From: an uncultured Acidobacteriaceae bacterium
GTDB lineage: Bacteria > Acidobacteriota > Terriglobia > Terriglobales > Acidobacteriaceae
Length of the DNA stretch: 64,000 nucleotides
Assembly: GCA_903904755.1 (NCBI GenBank)
Contig: CAIVDV010000075.1
Span: 1-64,000 of the forward strand
Direction: 5' to 3'
The translations under genes were made by a program, and so were the position numbers. The notes under the pieces are model-generated. The model did no database searches and was not told the origin of the DNA. It worked only from the letters and a program-made list of their open reading frames with translations. This document shows, in pieces, positions 1 to 8,210 of this stretch (positions within the stretch are counted from its first letter, which is position 1; every line of letters begins with the position of its first letter).

Positions 1-21
1 GCGAAGCGGCCTGAAAACAGG

Positions 22-70
22 CTGTGGAAGTATGGAAATCGCAAAGAACGCGATTCCCACACTCCCACAG
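22..70 (-). repeat. Long hairpin, best paired as minus-strand RNA
   Basis: Two 21-base arms (22-42 and 50-70) flank a 7-base loop. Read as plus-strand RNA the arms have three A-C mismatches; read as minus-strand RNA the same three positions become G-U wobbles, so all 21 pairs form. That asymmetry suggests the minus-strand transcript is the functional one. A second small hairpin (CCTG-AAAA-CAGG, 10-21) abuts it. It could be a terminator, a processed small RNA or a dispersed palindromic repeat; the gene it would serve lies outside the window. Confidence 0.45.
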
Positions 71-237
71 CCTCGACGACTACGGGGTTATCCCCTCAAC
101 CCCAGAGCATATGGGGTACGCATTCTGAGGGCAAGGTCACCATGTCGGGATCCAATACGACAAATCGAGAGTCAACCCAAGTTTCTTAATACAACCGCAG
201 TTGTTCGCGCCACTCCCATAACATGAGGTGTACTACG

Positions 238-810
238 ATGTCTCGCCGCTTGCTTGCCCTTGCAATCATTTCGGCATTTTGTGGAGCTATCCAGTGTTCT
301 GCACAGTGTCGAGTTCCAGAGACTATTGAATATCCGGCTCCATACAACGGACTTGTCTGCGAAGCAGATGCTGCATCAAGACGTGGCGACGACAAGTTGG
401 CGCTGGACCTTCTTCTGAGGGCGGCTAAGACTCCGCTCCTTGAAGCCCCCAATGTCCTTCTCTATGGCAGAATCGCCCAAGCTTACGCGAACCTTGGCCA
501 GTTCAAAGATGCAGACAAGTATCTTCGATACGACGAACTGTCTCTTCTATGGAGAATTGGGATTGTGAGGTGTCAAACAATAGAACACACAGACAACGAA
601 GGTCTGTTCCAAGACGGGCGGGCTTTGGATTCTGAAGATTCAAAGCACATGGCAAACGAGTTGTGCGGGGAAGCATATAGCGACCTATTCGACTTTCGGA
701 ATGGAAGGATTGAGGACTTCCTGCCTGCGGCAAAGGCCATCTTACGTCACGAGGCGACCAAGCAGGAAATAGAAGTGTTGAGAGCGAAGAAGCCTAAGAA
801 GAAGGACTGA
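238..810 (+). CDS. Secreted TPR-like hypothetical protein
   Basis: A 190-residue protein with an N-terminal signal peptide (basic MSRR start, hydrophobic LLALAIISAF core, cleavage near CSAQC). Residues about 45-100 form paired amphipathic helices (LALDLLLRAAK, YGRIAQAYANLGQFKDADKYL) that resemble one or two tetratricopeptide repeats. The C-terminus is lysine-rich (AKKPKKKD). The start at 238 is preferred over the upstream in-frame ATG at 223 because GAGGT lies just upstream of it and the signal peptide begins there. Base composition is unlike the rest of the window: 48% G+C in the 60 bases at 481-540 and more G than C on the coding strand at 361-420. This suggests recent acquisition or relaxed constraint. 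The function is not recognised. Confidence 0.7.
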   Translation: MSRRLLALAIISAFCGAIQCSAQCRVPETIEYPAPYNGLVCEADAASRRGDDKLALDLLLRAAKTPLLEAPNVLLYGRIAQAYANLGQFKDADKYLRYDELSLLWRIGIVRCQTIEHTDNEGLFQDGRALDSEDSKHMANELCGEAYSDLFDFRNGRIEDFLPAAKAILRHEATKQEIEVLRAKKPKKKD

Positions 811-1062
811 ATCGACTTTGGATACCCCTATCTCTCGGCCCGGCGGACGGGCAGCCCTTTCTTCTAGGTTTTGTAAGAGTGAGACGATCAAGAGCCGGAA
901 CCGAACACATCGCGATTGCCCTGACATTGACTTGCCCCCTAAATCCGCCAAAGTCTGAATACGATTCCTGGAGGGGTTGCGATGACGATCTACAGAATTA
1001 CGCCACCTGGAGCGCCAGAAAAGTTCGAAAATCGTCCACTAGCCCCGACCATTCTTTTCCAA
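811..1062. other. Intergenic stretch without a recognisable gene
   Basis: About 250 bases between the secreted protein and a terminator. The open frames crossing it show no signal peptide, domain or codon bias and run straight through the terminator, so I regard them as chance frames. Nothing else was seen. Confidence 0.5.
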
Positions 1063-1099
1063 CCCTTTCAGCCCCCGGCTGAAGGGGTTTTGTGTTTTT
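1063..1099 (+). terminator. Rho-independent terminator
   Basis: An 11-bp stem (1063-1073 with 1077-1087, one T-G wobble) closes a CCC loop and is followed by TTTTGTGTTTTT. This is a textbook plus-strand intrinsic terminator. It probably ends transcription from the secreted-protein gene upstream. Confidence 0.75.
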
Positions 1100-1243
1100 G
1101 GCCCTTCTGCATAAACGGAATTGGCAGGAGGCCGCCACCACCCTGTTGTCCGGATAGCCCATCCAGATTCGTGTTAGGTTGGAAGAAATTACAAGGTCAG
1201 AAACTTGCCCCTCGCCCAACCCGCCAACACCCCAGGAGCCTCC

Positions 1244-1585
1244 ATGCGAATCCGCCTCCACAGCATTCTGGGAAACAACAAGCCCGCAGCCTGGGCCAGA
1301 TCCTACCTCTTGCTCCTGCTCCTGCTCTTCCTCCTCGGCACCCTCGAGCATCTGGTCGATTCCGAAGGAATGGGATTCCTTCCCCTCCTGCTCCTCACCA
1401 CTCCATGGAGTTGGCTGCTTGTCTCAACCTGGGACTTCCCAATCTGAGGGAACGGCCCTCTCGGAGGAGTCCTCGCCGTCTTCGTAACCTGCAACCTCCT
1501 CGCCGGATCCCTGAACAGTTACCTGCTCTACCTCCTCACCAAGTGGCGACAAAACAAAACCTCGGAGCGGCAAAAGCTCAAGTAA
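1244..1585 (+). pseudogene. Small membrane protein interrupted by an in-frame TGA
   Basis: Reading from ATG 1244 (AGGAG six bases upstream) gives 67 residues with two strongly hydrophobic segments (SYLLLLLLLFLLGTL and FLPLLLLTTPWSWLLV). A TGA follows at 1445-1447, and the same frame then continues for 45 codons to TAA 1583-1585. The continuation is again membrane-like (GGVLAVFVTCNLLAGSLNSY) and ends in a basic tail (KWRQNKTSERQKLK). The whole 342-base frame therefore looks like one three-helix protein with a premature stop. The arrangement with the PWSWLL motif resembles the small SCO4225-type membrane family, but this is a weak recollection. It may be a young pseudogene, a sequencing error (TGG or CGA read as TGA) or a readthrough gene. 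Its 3' end lies 20 bases from the convergent cusA stop. Confidence 0.65.
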
Positions 1586-1605
1586 CCCGCCCCGACCATC
1601 CCCCC

Positions 1606-4600
1606 TTACTTCCCCAACTCCCTCTCCCGCAACCACGTAAAAATCACCGGCGTCACAATCAGCACATGCGCCAGCGAACTCACCATCCCGCCCAGCACCG
1701 GCGCGGCCAGCGGACGCATGAACTCCGCCCCCGTCCGCGTCGACCACAGCAGCGGCAGCAGCCCCGCCACCACCGTCGCCACCGTCATCACCTTCGGCCT
1801 TAGCCGCAGCAGCGCCCCCTCAATCACCGCCGCATGCAGCCCCGCCCGCGTCAGCACTCCATCGGCCGCCCGCCGCCGCGCCACCGCCTCCTCCAGATAA
1901 ATCACCATCACCACCCCCGTCTGCACCGCCGTGCCAAACAGCGCAATAAATCCAACCCACACCGCCACGGAAAAGTTCAGCCCCAGCGCCTTCACCAGGA
2001 AGATTCCCCCCGTCAGCGCAAACGGCACCGCCAGCAGAACATGCGCCGCCTCCTTTGCCGATCCATACGTGCGGTAAAGCAGCACAAAAATCACCAGCAG
2101 CACCACCGGAATCACCATCTCCAGCCGCTTCCGCGCGCTGATCTGATTCTCGTACTGCCCGCTCCACGCCAGGTAGTACCCCGCCGGCATCCTCACCTGC
2201 GCCGCCACCGTCCGCTGCGCCTCCTCCACAAATCCCCCCACATCCCGCCCCCGCACATTCAGCAGCACCGCCCCCCGCAGCAGCCCGTTCTCGCTCGTAA
2301 TCATTTGCGGCCCCATCGTCGTCTTCAACGTCACCACCTTGTCCAGCGGAACCTGCGCCTCGTTGCTTCCCGTCACCAGCACCTCGCCCAGTTGCTGCGG
2401 ATTCTCCCGGAAATCCCGCGCATACCGCACCCGCACCGGGAACCGCTGCCGCCCCTCAATCGTCGTCGTCAAATCCTTCCCGCCAATCGCCGTCTCAATC
2501 GCGTCTTCCACATCCGCCACATTCAGCCCATACCGGTCCGCCGCCGCCCGATCCACCGTCATCTCCAGGTAAGGCGACCCGCTCGTCCGCTCCGCATAGA
2601 TATCCACCGCACCCGGCACCTGCCGAATCACATCCTTGAGCTCTTCCGACTTCTGCTCAATCACATTCAGGTCCGGCCCAAACACCTTCACACCCACCTG
2701 CGTCCGTATCCCCGTCGACAGCATGTCAATTCGGTTCCGTATCGGCTGCGTCCAGATATTCGTCACTCCCGGAATCTGCAACGCCGCATCCAGCCGCGCC
2801 AATATCGCATCCTTCGTCAACCCCTTCGGCCACTGCTCCTGCGGCTTGAACGTAATCGTCGTCTCGCTCATATTCACCGGCGCTGGATCGGTCGAGGTCT
2901 CCGCCCTTCCCACCTTCCCCACCACCATCGCCACTTCAGGATCAGCCGCGATAATCGCATCCTGCTGCCGCAATATCTCCGTCGCCTTCGTCAGCGAAAT
3001 CCGCGGATCCGTAATCGGCATGAACAGCGCCGTCTCCTCATTCAGCGGAGGCATAAACTCAGACCCAATCGTCGTCGCCGTATAAATCGCCGCACCAAAC
3101 AACACCACCGCCGCGCTCATCGTCAGCACGCGATGTCGCAGCGCCCAACCCAGCACCGGCTTGTACACCGCTCGCAGCCCGCGCATAATCGGATTCTCAT
3201 CCTCGCGATGCAGCTTACCCCGTATCAAAAACGAACACAGCACCGGCACCAGCGTCACTGCAAGAATCGTCGATCCCACCATCGCAAACGTCTTCGTAAA
3301 CGCCAGCGGATGGAACATCTTTCCCTCCATCCCCGTCAGCGCAAACACCGGCACAAACGCCAGAATAATAATCACCATCGCAAACGAAATCGGCCGGCCC
3401 ACCAGCCTCGCTGCACTCAGCGTAATCTCCACAATGTGCTCGCGATAATTGCCGTGCTCCTCCTCATATTGCTCGGCTTGGCGAATCACATTCTCCGTCA
3501 TCACAATGCCCGCATCCACCAGCACGCCAATCGCAATCGCAATCCCTCCCAGCGACATGATGTTCGAGGAAATCCCCGCGCCCTTCATGAACAAAAATGC
3601 GCCCAGCACCGCCAGCGGCAGCGGAATCGTCACCACCAGAATGCTGCGGAAGTGCCACAGAAAAAGCACATGCGCCAGCGTCACCAATATCAGCTCTTCA
3701 ATCAGCGCATGACGCAGCGTATCCACCGCATGATCAATCAGCACCCCGCGGTCGTAGAACGGAACAATCGTCACCCCCGTCGGCAGCCCCGGCGCAATCT
3801 CCGCAATCTTCTGCTTCACCGCCTCAATCACTTCGCGCGCATTCGCCCCATAGCGAATCACCACCACCCCGCCAACCGCCTCTTTCCCTCCCTTGTCCAG
3901 CACCCCGCGCCGGAACTCCGGCCCCAGTTGCACGCTCGCTACATTGCCCACCGTAATCGGCGTGCCATTGCTCGCGCCCAGCGAAATATTCTCAATATCC
4001 TTCAGCCCGCGAATCAGCCCAATCCCGCGCACCATCGCTTCCGTGTCGCCGCTCTCCACCACCTTCGCGCCCACGTTGTTGTTGCTGCGCTCCACTGCCG
4101 CCACCACATCCTTCAGCGGAATGTTGTATGCGCGCAGCTTCATCGGGTCCAGGTCCACCTGGTACTGCTTCACAAATCCGCCCACACTCGCCACTTCCGC
4201 CACACCCGGCACAGAATTCAGTTGATACTTGATGAACCAATCCTGTATCGAGTGCAGCGTCCCGCTGTCATACGGCCCCTCCACCGTGTACCAGAAAACC
4301 TGTCCCACCCCCGTCGCATCCGGCCCCATCATCGGCGTCACTCCGCTCGGCAAAAAACTCCCTGCCAAACTCAGCCGCTCCAGCACCCGCGTCCGCGCAA
4401 AATAGATATCCACTGAGTCCTCAAAAATCACATTCACCATCGAGAACCCAAACGCCGACGACGACCGCACCGTCCGCACATGCGGCAACCCCTGCAAGTT
4501 CGCCGTCAGCGGATACGTAATCTGGTCTTCCACCTCCTGCGGACTCCGTCCCTGCCACTCCGTAAACACAATCACCTGGTTCTCACTCAGGTCCGGTATC

Positions 4601-4713
4601 GCATCAATCGGCGTATGCAGCAGCGCCCAATATCCCCACACCGCAATCGCTGCATACAGGCCAAGAATCAGCCACCGATTCTTCATCGAAAACTCAATAA
4701 TTCGGTTGATCAT
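1606..4713 (-). CDS. cusA: CusA/CzcA-family heavy-metal RND efflux permease
   Basis: A 1035-residue inner-membrane RND pump that drives metal ions out through a periplasmic adaptor and outer-membrane channel using the proton gradient. Length and order are typical: TM1 at residues 12-32, a large periplasmic loop starting [19 protein letters not shown], a TM block at about 335-500 with the proton-relay Asp in [13 protein letters not shown], a second periplasmic loop, and a C-terminal TM block. Two methionines used by E. coli CusA to bind Cu(I)/Ag(I) have counterparts (PVNMSETTI and RIDMLSTG). The third appears to be Leu (RYGLNVADV), judged from memory of the CusA sequence. This favours monovalent Cu/Ag over the divalent Czc type, with the substrate not proven. 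It is the third gene of the operon, nine bases after cusB. Confidence 0.93.
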   Translation of the reverse strand: MINRIIEFSMKNRWLILGLYAAIAVWGYWALLHTPIDAIPDLSENQVIVFTEWQGRSPQEVEDQITYPLTANLQGLPHVRTVRSSSAFGFSMVNVIFEDSVDIYFARTRVLERLSLAGSFLPSGVTPMMGPDATGVGQVFWYTVEGPYDSGTLHSIQDWFIKYQLNSVPGVAEVASVGGFVKQYQVDLDPMKLRAYNIPLKDVVAAVERSNNNVGAKVVESGDTEAMVRGIGLIRGLKDIENISLGASNGTPITVGNVASVQLGPEFRRGVLDKGGKEAVGGVVVIRYGANAREVIEAVKQKIAEIAPGLPTGVTIVPFYDRGVLIDHAVDTLRHALIEELILVTLAHVLFLWHFRSILVVTIPLPLAVLGAFLFMKGAGISSNIMSLGGIAIAIGVLVDAGIVMTENVIRQAEQYEEEHGNYREHIVEITLSAARLVGRPISFAMVIIILAFVPVFALTGMEGKMFHPLAFTKTFAMVGSTILAVTLVPVLCSFLIRGKLHREDENPIMRGLRAVYKPVLGWALRHRVLTMSAAVVLFGAAIYTATTIGSEFMPPLNEETALFMPITDPRISLTKATEILRQQDAIIAADPEVAMVVGKVGRAETSTDPAPVNMSETTITFKPQEQWPKGLTKDAILARLDAALQIPGVTNIWTQPIRNRIDMLSTGIRTQVGVKVFGPDLNVIEQKSEELKDVIRQVPGAVDIYAERTSGSPYLEMTVDRAAADRYGLNVADVEDAIETAIGGKDLTTTIEGRQRFPVRVRYARDFRENPQQLGEVLVTGSNEAQVPLDKVVTLKTTMGPQMITSENGLLRGAVLLNVRGRDVGGFVEEAQRTVAAQVRMPAGYYLAWSGQYENQISARKRLEMVIPVVLLVIFVLLYRTYGSAKEAAHVLLAVPFALTGGIFLVKALGLNFSVAVWVGFIALFGTAVQTGVVMVIYLEEAVARRRAADGVLTRAGLHAAVIEGALLRLRPKVMTVATVVAGLLPLLWSTRTGAEFMRPLAAPVLGGMVSSLAHVLIVTPVIFTWLRERELGK

Positions 4714-4722
4714 CTCTGCCCC

Positions 4723-6336
4723 CTACCGTGCGCTCAGGTGTGTGCGATACGTTGCGATTACCGCGCCATTCCTGCGCGCCTCTACCTGCACATTCCACGT
4801 GCCCGGCATCCCCGCCTGTCCTGTGCCCACATACGCTTTCTTGCCCGCATTCCACGCCATCGCAATCGTGCTCTTCATCTCCGGCATGCCCATCGAAGGC
4901 ATCGCCGGCATCACCAGCGCCATCGTCACCGCCGCATCCGCAATCGGCTTTCCATCGCCATCCGTCAGCGTCACCGCAAACGTGCTCTCCTCGCCCGTCT
5001 TCAGCGGATTCGGCTCAGCCACTAACGCAATCTTCGCCGCCGCTGTCGCAGGCGTTTCCTTCGCACTTCCTCCCGTCGTCTTTTGCTCCTGCGCAGCTCC
5101 GGAAAACTGCTTCGACCCCCCATACAATCCCGACATTCCCGAGCTCAAATGCGCCTGCGAATCAATCAGGAAATTCCCGTTCAGTACCACCTTCTCGCCC
5201 ATCGCCAATCCACTCTGCACCGGGAACAAATCCTCACTCGGCGCACCCACTTCCACCGCGCGAGCTTCAAACACTCCATCAGCCTTCGCCACATACACAA
5301 TCTTCCGCGTGCCCGTATCCAGCACCGCACTCCGCGGCACCACAATCGATGCCTGCGCCGCTCGGCTCACAAACGTCGCGCTCACAAACATCCCCGGCAC
5401 CAGCCGCATCCCCGGGTTGCCCACATGCACATGCACCGGCACCGTCCGCGTCTGCGCATTCGCCATCGGCTCCACAAAATCCACGCGCCCATGCAGCGTC
5501 TGGTTCGGCAGCGCCTCGCCCGTAATATCCACCTGCTGTCCGCCATGTATCTGCGGCAACTGCGCCTCATATACATCCGCCTTGATCCACACCTGGCTCA
5601 AATCCGCCACCGTAAACAGCGTGTCGCCCGCATTCACATACTGCCCCTGCGTCACTTTGCGATCCACCACCGTGCCCGACGCATACGCATACACCGTCAC
5701 ATGCGGAACCCCCTCTGCACCCGGCGCATCCATCTGCTTCTCTGAGATTCCCCACAGCTCCAGCCTGTGCTGGCTCGCCTTCACCAGCGCCTCCGCCTGC
5801 GTCCGCGCATAGCTGTCTTCCGACTTCAACAGCCCGTCGCGATTCTCCTTCGCCAGCCTGTACTCTTCCATCGCCGTCGCCACTTCCGGACTGTACAAAT
5901 CCGCCACCGCCTGCCCCGCTCTCACCTTCTCGCCCGTGTACTGCACATACAGCTTGTCCACGCGCCCACCCATCCTGCTGCTCACCGCGGCCAGTTGCGC
6001 CTCCGGCTGTTCCACGCGGCCAAACGCATCAATGTCCGTCTTCAGCATCGCCGTCTTCACCGCCGCCACCTGCACACCGCCCGCAGTAATCTCCGCCGGC
6101 GATAGCTCCACCGTCGTTCCCGGCTCGGTCCCGCTATCAGCCTCGTGCGCCATCGGCACAGCCTTCTTCGTCGTCGCCTCCATCGGCGCTGCGCCACTCG
6201 GCTTCGCCGCCAGCACCGTCGCCAATCCACTCAGCGGATTCACGCCTCTTGCAGCCATCACTCCCACCGCAAGCACCACCGCCAGCATTCCCGCTCCCGC
6301 GCCCATGGCAATCAACTGTCTCTCTCTCGTAGTCAT
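4723..6336 (-). CDS. cusB: CusB-type periplasmic adaptor with C-terminal YtkA-like domain
   Basis: A 537-residue membrane-fusion protein linking the RND pump to the outer-membrane channel. One N-terminal membrane anchor (about residues 9-30) is followed by a linker containing MAHEAD and then the adaptor domains: a beta-barrel/lipoyl region (GRVEQPEAQLAAVSSRMGG), an alpha hairpin around YRLAKENRDGLLKSEDSY, and SQVWIKADVYE. The last 100 or so residues (AEPNPLKTGEESTFAVTLTD onward) form an extra beta-sandwich resembling YtkA/FixH-like domains. It carries a Met-rich segment, MPAMPSMGMPEM, that could hand over Cu(I) or Ag(I). The start overlaps the cusC stop by one base and cusA follows nine bases later, so translation is likely coupled. 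Confidence 0.9.
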   Translation of the reverse strand: MTTRERQLIAMGAGAGMLAVVLAVGVMAARGVNPLSGLATVLAAKPSGAAPMEATTKKAVPMAHEADSGTEPGTTVELSPAEITAGGVQVAAVKTAMLKTDIDAFGRVEQPEAQLAAVSSRMGGRVDKLYVQYTGEKVRAGQAVADLYSPEVATAMEEYRLAKENRDGLLKSEDSYARTQAEALVKASQHRLELWGISEKQMDAPGAEGVPHVTVYAYASGTVVDRKVTQGQYVNAGDTLFTVADLSQVWIKADVYEAQLPQIHGGQQVDITGEALPNQTLHGRVDFVEPMANAQTRTVPVHVHVGNPGMRLVPGMFVSATFVSRAAQASIVVPRSAVLDTGTRKIVYVAKADGVFEARAVEVGAPSEDLFPVQSGLAMGEKVVLNGNFLIDSQAHLSSGMSGLYGGSKQFSGAAQEQKTTGGSAKETPATAAAKIALVAEPNPLKTGEESTFAVTLTDGDGKPIADAAVTMALVMPAMPSMGMPEMKSTIAMAWNAGKKAYVGTGQAGMPGTWNVQVEARRNGAVIATYRTHLSAR

Positions 6337-7649
6337 TAGCGATTCCTTTCCGGTGTCTTGCTCAAACTCGTTCCAATCGCGCGCTCCAGTTGCGCCATCC
6401 CTGCATCCCGCGCCGACGACGCCTTGTAATACGCCGTCTCGATATCCAGCAGCAGATTCTGGCTGTCAATCAGCATCGAAAACTCCGCGCGATTGTTCTC
6501 ATACGCTGCCGTCGCAGCCTTGAATGCTGCCTCCGCCTGCGGCATCAGCGTGTCCTTGTACACACGCGCTCGCTTCTCCGCTGCCTCAATCCCAATCTGC
6601 GCCTGCCGCACTTCCAGGAAAACCTCCGCCTCGCGCGCATTCAGCTCCGCCTCCGTCACCGTCGTCTCAGCATCCGCCTCTCGCGCTTCGCCCTCATGCC
6701 GCTCACGATTCAGCCACGGCAGATTCATCGTCACCTCGGCCATGTACCCGCTGCGCGAATACGACCCCGTCGGCATCAGCATGTACCCCGCCGCCAACGT
6801 AAAATCCGGCTTCATCCCCAACCTTGAAGCCTGCGCCATATCATGCGATTTCCCAATCCCTTTGCGCAGCCCAGCCAGCTCCGGCCTGTTCTCCAACGCC
6901 AACCGCTCCAACTCCTCAAGTGATGGCATCTCCGTCAAGCCAACGTACGCGCCAACAATCTCGACACGGCCCTCCGCCGCCCGGCCCATCAGCACATTCA
7001 CGGCCGCACGCGCCTGGTCGCGCTCTTCCTTCAGCTCAATCAGATGCTCATCCAGCCGCGTCACCGCCATCTGCGCGCGCAGCACATCCACCTGCGGCAC
7101 CCGCCCCGTCGTGTACTGCGCCAGCGCAATCGCCAGCGCCTCCTTCAGCAGTCCCGCCTGCCGGTCATGCAGAGTCATCTCTTCCGCATTGCGCCTCAAA
7201 TCCGCGCACGCCTTGCGCACCTCTGCGGCCACTTCCTGCTTCAGGCTCTCCACTTCGCTCGCGGCCAGCTCCACATCATCGCCCGCCACCCGCGCTCGCA
7301 TATCCCGCTTCTCCTTGCGCAGAAACGTCTGCTGCACGCCCACCATCACCTGCGCCTGGTTCACATCCCACGGCGCCTTCAGCGGAGTACCCCAATCCCG
7401 CACCATCAGCATCGGATCTTCCAGGCTCCGCGCCGTCGTCGTCTTCGCCTTTGCCGCGCTCAACCGCCGCTCCGCAACGCGAATCTCCGCGTTCTCGGCA
7501 AGCGCCGCCGCCACCGCTTCTTCTTCCGTCAGCGGTATCGCCGCAGCCTCAGCATGTGCCATCGGCACAGCCGCGCCCGGCACCGTCTGCCCGCCACAGG
7601 CAATCGCATACGCCAGCAATACCGGCGCAAAAAACACTCTCGTCTTCAC
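6336..7649 (-). CDS. cusC: TolC-family outer-membrane channel of the Cus efflux system
   Basis: A 437-residue outer-membrane factor starting at GTG (GGAG seven bases upstream). A signal peptide covers roughly residues 1-20 and is followed by the typical duplicated coiled-coil/beta-barrel organisation, with helices such as AVAAALAENAEIRVAERRLS and EAEVFLEVRQAQIGIEAAEK. It should form the trimeric exit duct for the CusA/CusB pump. The sequence PMAHAEA after the signal peptide is echoed in CusB (PMAHEAD); its meaning is unknown. Gene order is peptide - cusC - cusB - cusA, all on the minus strand. Confidence 0.88.
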   Translation of the reverse strand: MKTRVFFAPVLLAYAIACGGQTVPGAAVPMAHAEAAAIPLTEEEAVAAALAENAEIRVAERRLSAAKAKTTTARSLEDPMLMVRDWGTPLKAPWDVNQAQVMVGVQQTFLRKEKRDMRARVAGDDVELAASEVESLKQEVAAEVRKACADLRRNAEEMTLHDRQAGLLKEALAIALAQYTTGRVPQVDVLRAQMAVTRLDEHLIELKEERDQARAAVNVLMGRAAEGRVEIVGAYVGLTEMPSLEELERLALENRPELAGLRKGIGKSHDMAQASRLGMKPDFTLAAGYMLMPTGSYSRSGYMAEVTMNLPWLNRERHEGEAREADAETTVTEAELNAREAEVFLEVRQAQIGIEAAEKRARVYKDTLMPQAEAAFKAATAAYENNRAEFSMLIDSQNLLLDIETAYYKASSARDAGMAQLERAIGTSLSKTPERNR

Positions 7650-7729
7650 TCGTCAACTCCGCAATCCATGCAGACACAACTTCCGGGCAGGGCAAAGCCC
7701 GCGCCGGGAAACGTTGGCGAATGTTTTCT

Positions 7730-8071
7730 CTAGATTCTCAGTTGGAATTTGCCCGGTGGCGGCGTAAACGGCGGCGACAGATTTGCGGCATTTCTCTCGC
7801 GCCTCACCACCTCACCCTGCATCACCACGCTCACAGCTTCCGCCATCGCCGGGCTGCTCCCAGGCAACGTCGGTGCCACGGCCAGCGCAGGCAACTGCGG
7901 CTTCACCACGCAGCAGTTCGCGCCCATCACGGGTGCGCTCTCCTGCATCGCGCGCATGCAGCAACTGTGCTGCGACTTCCCCGCGTGCGCAAAGCAGCTC
8001 GCAAACGGGGCAACCATCAGGCACATCAACAGCATGGCCATCGCGCCGCGTTTGACAGAGCTTCGTAACAT
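7730..8071 (-). CDS. Small exported Cys/Met-rich protein heading the Cus operon
   Basis: A 113-residue protein with a hydrophobic export signal (AMAMLLMCLMVAPFASC). The segment after it is dense in possible thiol and thioether ligands: HAGKSQHSCCMRAMQES, then VMGANCCVV, giving two CC pairs plus Met and His. The C-terminus is FTPPPGKFQLRI, a Pro-rich ending of a kind I recall from small proteins next to acidobacterial metal-resistance operons. It lies 80 bases upstream of cusC on the same strand, so it is probably the first gene of the operon. A periplasmic Cu/Ag-binding or sensing role is inferred. The start is uncertain because an AGGAGG lies about 20 bases upstream and other in-frame ATGs occur at residues 11 and 13. 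Confidence 0.65.
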   Translation of the reverse strand: MLRSSVKRGAMAMLLMCLMVAPFASCFAHAGKSQHSCCMRAMQESAPVMGANCCVVKPQLPALAVAPTLPGSSPAMAEAVSVVMQGEVVRRERNAANLSPPFTPPPGKFQLRI

Positions 8072-8210
8072 GCTGTCAGCCTAGCACGATTCCTCCTCAG
8101 TGCTGTGACTCGCATCACCCTCACCACACCAAACCCAACTCGCCCACATCCCTTCGCCCCTCATTCTCCCCCTTGCCCGCCACCCGCTTCTCCCTGTAAT
8201 CTCACCCGCG

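Noticed and set aside
32-226. 64-codon frame at the left edge
   Set aside because: It begins inside the hairpin at 22-70, has no ribosome site and no recognisable protein character.
982-1803. Open frame of 273 codons on the plus strand
   Set aside because: It runs through a strong intrinsic terminator and antisense into cusA, and its product is low-complexity Pro/Arg/His.
1834-4416. 860-codon open frame antisense to cusA
   Set aside because: It is a compositional shadow: C-rich DNA opposite a G-ending-codon gene gives long Arg/His/Pro frames without domains.
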